NCBI GenBank assembly: GCA_028290225.1
Contig: JAQGKH010000230.1
Location: 1 to 18,321 of the forward strand
Direction of reading: 5' to 3'
From: Devosia sp.
GTDB taxonomy: Bacteria; Pseudomonadota; Alphaproteobacteria; Rhizobiales; Devosiaceae
DNA length: 18,321 nucleotides
The first letter of the stretch is position 1; each line of letters begins with the position of its first letter. Position numbers and translations under genes: made by a program. Of the stretch, positions 15,298-18,321 are shown one piece after another. Below the pieces are notes generated by a model. The model was not told where the DNA came from. It searched no databases and was given only the letters and a program-made list of their open reading frames with translations.

Positions 15298-15933
15298 TTA
15301 GTGGGTCTCCTGAGCGATTGAGTCGTCTTCATCGTCGTCGCCGGGGTCGGTGAACTCCACCGTTTCGGTTTCATCGTCGTCGATGGGATGGGCTTCCTGG
15401 TCGATCCGCGCCTTTTCCATCAGGGCGTCGGTCATCACCAGCTTGGCTTCGGCAAGGGCCGCAAAGGGCAGGCGATGATCAGGCTCGGTGCCGGCGGGCA
15501 CATCGGGAAGGGTGATCACGAATGCATCGTCCTCCACCGCCTTGATGATGCCGCGGAAGCGCTTGCGCCCGTTGAGAGGATCGCCGAGCTCCACCTTGGC
15601 TTCGTGGCCGATATAGGCCTCGAAGTCCCGGCGCCGCACCAGCGGGCGATCAATGCCGGGCGAGGACACTTCCAGGTGATATTCGCGCTCAATCGGGTCT
15701 TCCACGTCGAGGACTGGAGAAAGGTCCTTGGACAAGGTCTCGCAATCGGTGATCGCAAAGCGCCCGTTTTCGTCCTCGGCCATGATCTGCAGGGTCATGC
15801 CATTTTCCTGGGTGATCTTCACCCGCACCAGAGCATAGCCCAGGCTATTGGCGACCGGCTCGATAATGGCGGAAAGGCGCTGCTCGAGCCCGGTTTCCTT
15901 GATGAAACGCTTTTCGGTAAGATCGATCGGCAT
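15298..15933 (-). CDS. rimP: Ribosome maturation factor RimP
   Basis: A 211-residue factor for 30S assembly (pseudoknot and S12 incorporation). The N-terminal alpha/beta domain (about 12-95) contains the family motif VSSPGIDRPL; a C-terminal SH3-like domain follows (about 98-165, RFRGIIKAVEDDAFVI). The tail from about 180 is strongly acidic (HPIDDDETETVEF and DDDEDD), longer than in E. coli RimP (about 150 residues) but usual in Rhizobiales. The start is ATG at 15931-15933 (MPIDLTEKRF) with AAGG five bases upstream. The frame stays open further upstream, but that stretch crosses the promoter and hairpins and has no family similarity. First gene of rimP-nusA-ylxR-infB. Confidence 0.96.
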   Translation of the reverse strand: MPIDLTEKRFIKETGLEQRLSAIIEPVANSLGYALVRVKITQENGMTLQIMAEDENGRFAITDCETLSKDLSPVLDVEDPIEREYHLEVSSPGIDRPLVRRRDFEAYIGHEAKVELGDPLNGRKRFRGIIKAVEDDAFVITLPDVPAGTEPDHRLPFAALAEAKLVMTDALMEKARIDQEAHPIDDDETETVEFTDPGDDDEDDSIAQETH

Positions 15934-15949
15934 TGTACCTTCAGGTAAT

Positions 15950-15996
15950 AAAAAAGAGCGGGGCCGGGGAGGCGCCCACTCTGCAAACTGCCAGAG
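15950..15996 (-). promoter_or_regulatory. Candidate transcription attenuator in the rimP leader
   Basis: On the minus strand AGAGTGGG (15982-15975) pairs with CCCGCTCT (15962-15955), 8 pairs including one G-U, followed at once by a T-run (15954-15950): an intrinsic-terminator shape. Just before it CTCTG (15996-15992) can pair with CAGAG (15983-15979), an 8-base loop, using the same AGAG bases. The two hairpins are mutually exclusive, as antiterminator and terminator would be. It lies only 17 bases ahead of the rimP start and after the proposed promoter. Alternatively it is simply the trmB terminator. Confidence 0.55.
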
Positions 15997-16009
15997 ATGT
16001 TGAACCCCT

Positions 16010-16038
16010 ATATAGCGCCGGATGGCCGGCGCCGCAAG
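16010..16038 (-). promoter_or_regulatory. Candidate sigma-70 promoter of rimP-nusA-ylxR-infB
   Basis: Minus-strand CTTGCG (16038-16033) and CTATAT (16015-16010) are separated by exactly 17 bases, five of six and six of six matches to the alphaproteobacterial consensus CTTGAC-N17-CTATAT. It lies just after the trmB stop (16046) and would start transcription near 16003, giving a leader of about 70 bases. Confidence 0.6.
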
Positions 16039-16045
16039 GGTCGCG

Positions 16046-16756
16046 TCAATGCCGCCCGAAACTGAAGTAGAACGACACCATCCGCCCCTCCCGACGCGCC
16101 TTCTGCTCGTAACGAGTCGGCTCCCATCCGGGATAAGGCTCATGCCAGGCGCCGGGCCGCCCGGGATTGAACTCGAAATCGGGGCTGCGCAGGATATGGG
16201 CAAGGCACCAGTCGGCATAATCCTCGATATCGGTGGCGAAATGGAATTGCCCGCCCGGCCGGATCACGCGCCCCAGTTCTCCCAGCGTGGTGGGCGACAC
16301 GAAGCGCCGCTTGTGGTGCCGCGTCTTGGGCCATGGATCTGGGTAAAGGAGATAAACGGCATCGAGGCACGCATCGGGCAGCGCCATCAGCAGCTTGAGC
16401 GCGTCATCGGTGAAAAGGCGGATATTGCGCAGGTCCTGCCCGGCAATGGTTTGCACCATCTTGCCGATGCCGCCGGTAAACACCTCGCAGCCGATGAAAC
16501 CGGTTTGGGGATGTCGCGACGCCTCAAGCGCCAGGTGTTCGCCCCCGCCATAGCCGATTTCAACAATGAACTCTTGCGCCTCTGGAAACAGGGCCCGGGG
16601 ATCGAGCGCTCCCTCGAGCTTGATTTCCAGCGCCGGCAGGGTGGCGTCGAACACCGCCTGCTGGCCGCCATGCAGCTTTTTGCCCGAGCGGCGGCCGAAA
16701 AAAGCACGCGGCTCGCCCGAACGGGTCTGGGGAAGTTGGTGATCAGTCTTGGTCAT
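16046..16756 (-). CDS. trmB: tRNA (guanine-N7-)-methyltransferase TrmB
   Basis: A 236-residue SAM-dependent enzyme making m7G46 in the tRNA variable loop. The Rossmann SAM-binding motif is VEIGYGGGEH (about 65-74). The family signature PDPWPKTRHHKRR is at 139-151, and the TRYEQKARREG motif near the C-terminus (about 214-224) is also typical. The start is ATG at 16754-16756 (MTKTDHQLPQ), eight bases after the metK stop; the frame stays open upstream into metK without family similarity. metK-trmB adjacency is common in Rhizobiales and makes sense because MetK supplies the cofactor. The stop (TGA at 16046) is followed by the rimP promoter and attenuator region. Confidence 0.96.
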   Translation of the reverse strand: MTKTDHQLPQTRSGEPRAFFGRRSGKKLHGGQQAVFDATLPALEIKLEGALDPRALFPEAQEFIVEIGYGGGEHLALEASRHPQTGFIGCEVFTGGIGKMVQTIAGQDLRNIRLFTDDALKLLMALPDACLDAVYLLYPDPWPKTRHHKRRFVSPTTLGELGRVIRPGGQFHFATDIEDYADWCLAHILRSPDFEFNPGRPGAWHEPYPGWEPTRYEQKARREGRMVSFYFSFGRH

Positions 16757-16764
16757 CAGCCGGC

Positions 16765-18021
16765 TTACTTCACCGCGGCCCTGAGTGCCCCGACCAGATC
16801 GGTCTTTTCCCATGAGAACGAGCCATCACGACCCGCCTTGCGCCCGAAATGGCCATAGGCCGAGGTCTTGGCATAAATGGGCTTGTTGAGATCAAGATGG
16901 TCGCGAATGCCCCGGGGGGTCAGGTCCATCACCTTGCCCAGAGCCGCCTCGACGCGGGCTTCATCGACCTTGCCAGTGCCATGCAGGTCCACATAGATCG
17001 AAAGGGGCTGCGCCACGCCAATGGCATAGGACAGCTGGATGGTGGCGCGATCCGCAAGTCCCGCGGCTACCACGTTCTTGGCCAGGTAGCGCGCGGCATA
17101 GGCTGCCGACCGGTCGACCTTGGTCGGATCCTTGCCCGAAAAAGCGCCCCCGCCATGCGGGGCCGCGCCGCCATAGGTGTCGACGATGATCTTGCGGCCG
17201 GTCAGCCCGGCGTCGCCATCAGGCCCGCCCACCACGAACTTGCCAGTGGGATTGACGTGCCAAACCGTCTCGTCATCGATCCAGCCGTCCGGCAGGGCCT
17301 CGCGCACAAACGGCTCCACGATGGCGCGTACATCGGCGGAGGACAGGGTTTCATCCAGGTGCTGGGTGGACAGCACGATCTGGGTGACGCCGACCGGCTG
17401 ACCATCCTCGTAACGGACGGTGACCTGGCTCTTGGCGTCGGGGCCAAGCACGGCAGCGGGGCCCGTCCCGGACTTGCGGGCCCGGGTCAGCAGATCCAGA
17501 ATCTTGTGCGCGTAAAAGATCGGGGCCGGCAGCAATTCGGGGGTTTCCCGACTGGCATAGCCGAACATGATGCCCTGGTCTCCCGCGCCCACATCCTTGT
17601 TGCCGGCTTCGTCGACCCCGGCGGCGATATCGGCGGATTGCCCATGCAGCAGCACGTCGATCTTGCAGGTCTTCCAGTGAAACCCCGCCTGCTCGTAGCC
17701 GATGGCGCGAATGGCCTTGCGCGCCGCCGCCTTGAACTTGGCCGGGTTGACGCGCGGCTGGCCGGCGGCGTCGAGCACGACCTGGCCGTCCTTGTCCTTT
17801 TTCAGCAGGGTTTCGGGCACGCGCACTTCGCCAGCGATCACGACACGGTTGGTGGTCGCCAGCGTTTCGCAGGCAATCCGGACCTTGGCGGGGTCCATCC
17901 CGGCCTTTTTGGCTTCGCGGAATACCAGATCAACGATTTCGTCCGAAATCCGGTCGCACACCTTGTCCGGATGCCCTTCGGACACCGACTCGGAGGTGAA
18001 AAGATAAGAAGACCGCGCCAC
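16765..18021 (-). CDS. metK: S-adenosylmethionine synthetase
   Basis: A 418-residue enzyme making SAM from methionine and ATP. Signatures: TSESVSEGHPDKVCD (9-23), GAGDQGIMFGYA (145-156) and the P-loop-like GGGAFSGKDPTKVDRS (290-305). It is about 35 residues longer than E. coli MetK; an insertion around 68-93 (LLKKDKDGQVVLDAAGQPR) accounts for much of this and is usual for alphaproteobacteria. The start chosen is GTG at 18019-18021 (MARSSYLFTSESVS) with GGAGAG seven bases upstream. The frame is open further upstream, but that part would run through the leader hairpin and lacks similarity. It feeds TrmB and MiaB, both encoded here. No HTH regulator or lnt gene lies upstream, unlike in relatives. 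Confidence 0.97.
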   Translation of the reverse strand: MARSSYLFTSESVSEGHPDKVCDRISDEIVDLVFREAKKAGMDPAKVRIACETLATTNRVVIAGEVRVPETLLKKDKDGQVVLDAAGQPRVNPAKFKAAARKAIRAIGYEQAGFHWKTCKIDVLLHGQSADIAAGVDEAGNKDVGAGDQGIMFGYASRETPELLPAPIFYAHKILDLLTRARKSGTGPAAVLGPDAKSQVTVRYEDGQPVGVTQIVLSTQHLDETLSSADVRAIVEPFVREALPDGWIDDETVWHVNPTGKFVVGGPDGDAGLTGRKIIVDTYGGAAPHGGGAFSGKDPTKVDRSAAYAARYLAKNVVAAGLADRATIQLSYAIGVAQPLSIYVDLHGTGKVDEARVEAALGKVMDLTPRGIRDHLDLNKPIYAKTSAYGHFGRKAGRDGSFSWEKTDLVGALRAAVK

Positions 18022-18027
18022 GCTTTG

Positions 18028-18070
18028 CTCTCCGCAACCACCGGAAGGGCCGTATTTCCCTTCGTTGCGG
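18028..18070 (-). promoter_or_regulatory. Hairpin leader overlapping the metK ribosome binding site
   Basis: On the minus strand CCGCAAC (18070-18064) pairs with GTTGCGG (18038-18032), and GAAGGG (18063-18058) pairs with CCCTTC (18049-18044). That makes 13 perfect pairs, an 8-base loop and a 5-base bulge (CGGTG) on the 3' side. The last GG of the outer stem is also the start of the GGAGAG ribosome binding site (18033-18028). The fold could therefore gate translation. I cannot match it to the SAM-I, SAM-II, SAM/SAH or SAH riboswitch patterns I know. A CTTGAC box lies upstream (18103-18098), but without a good -10 at the usual distance. Confidence 0.5.
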
Positions 18071-18240
18071 CTGGTTTTGGCACCCGGGGCAGACCCGGTC
18101 AAGGCGGATATAAAGAAACCTTGATATGTCAGCAGGGGAAAGGCGAGCACAGTTTGGCGTGCCCTGCCGCCCGCTGGCGGCAACCGCAGCGGCCGCCCGT
18201 TGCTCTGGACAGCAGGGGGTACAGCCGCTCATATCGGCTC

Positions 18241-18321
18241 ATGACCCCAACGGATCGATTCCCCGATGTCATGCTGCTGGCGGCCGGGCTCGGCACCAGG
18301 CTGCGCCCGCTCACGGCCACC
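18241..18321 (+). CDS. Sugar-phosphate nucleotidyltransferase, N-terminus (partial)
   Basis: The first 27 residues of a protein that runs off the right edge. MLLAAGLGTRLRPLT (11-25) is the nucleotide-binding signature (GxGTRxRPLT) of the NTP-transferase family, which includes MurNAc-1-phosphate uridylyltransferase (MurU), mannose-1-phosphate guanylyltransferase and glucose-1-phosphate thymidylyltransferase. The fragment cannot tell these apart. ATG at 18241 is the best start, though no convincing ribosome binding site precedes it and the frame is open upstream. It diverges from metK over a 219-base gap; the gap holds the metK leader and a 7-bp hairpin (TGCCGCC/GGCGGCA, 18165-18182). Confidence 0.85.
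   Translation, partial: MTPTDRFPDVMLLAAGLGTRLRPLTAT

Noticed and set aside
15934..16045. A tRNA gene (metY) upstream of rimP, as in E. coli.
   Set aside because: No cloverleaf, T-arm GTTCRA motif or CCA end was found; the region holds only the promoter and two hairpins.
18022..18120. A known SAM-II, SAM/SAH or SAH riboswitch before metK.
   Set aside because: No conserved core of these classes could be recognised by eye. Only an unassigned hairpin is reported; an Infernal search would decide.
18022..18183. Longer metK start that would add 54 residues.
   Set aside because: The extension has no family similarity and runs through the leader hairpin. The GTG at 18021 has a good ribosome binding site and begins the conserved sequence.

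Overview
The window is about 18.3 kb of GC-rich chromosomal housekeeping DNA from an alphaproteobacterium, most likely a member of the Hyphomicrobiales (Rhizobiales) and possibly Devosia-like. The basis is the protein types (two-domain YlxR/L7Ae-like protein, long MetK, IF2 with a long Pro/Ala/Arg-rich N-terminus, soluble CorC), CTTGxx-N16/17-CTATxT promoters, and a perfect Irr-type iron box. The genus is inferred from protein resemblance only. No tRNA, rRNA, CRISPR array, phage or insertion sequence was found.

Layout. (1) 1-1268: the 3' end of a probable universal stress protein gene (+), a C/G-rich inverted repeat, a DUF3817 membrane protein gene (-), and an Nfu-type Fe-S scaffold gene (+) behind an Irr-box promoter, closed by a bidirectional terminator. 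(2) 1271-5406: an operon on the minus strand, miaB-phoH-ybeY-corC, for tRNA modification, an RNA-linked ATPase, rRNA maturation and a CBS-domain protein. A palindromic insertion-like element sits between miaB and phoH. (3) 5506-9713 (+): a 64-residue acidic protein gene, rpsO, a 549-base gap, pnp, and an L,D-transpeptidase lipoprotein gene. The 549-base gap holds a 144-base near-perfect palindrome and a pnp leader with two mutually exclusive hairpins. (4) 9722-10067: a long palindromic repeat and two strong intrinsic terminators facing each other. (5) 10091-18021 (-): metK-trmB, then rimP-nusA-ylxR-infB, the classical transcription/translation-factor operon. The second part has its own promoter and a likely attenuator before rimP. 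(6) 18241-18321 (+): the start of a sugar-nucleotidyltransferase gene diverging from metK.

Together the genes serve translation and RNA metabolism: 30S maturation (rimP, ybeY, rpsO), initiation (infB), transcription elongation/termination (nusA, ylxR), RNA decay (pnp), tRNA modification (miaB, trmB) and SAM supply (metK) for the two tRNA enzymes.

From general knowledge, related Rhizobiales carry most of these genes in one co-directional run (usp-nfu-tsaB-rimI-fur-miaB-phoH-ybeY-corC-lnt-HTH-metK-trmB-rimP-nusA-ylxR-infB-rbfA-truB-rpsO-pnp). Here two blocks are inverted, and tsaB-rimI-fur, lnt-HTH and rbfA-truB are absent from the junctions. I see no wholly new gene system. The most interesting content is non-coding: the pnp leader and adjoining palindrome, the rimP attenuator, the metK leader hairpin and the Irr box.
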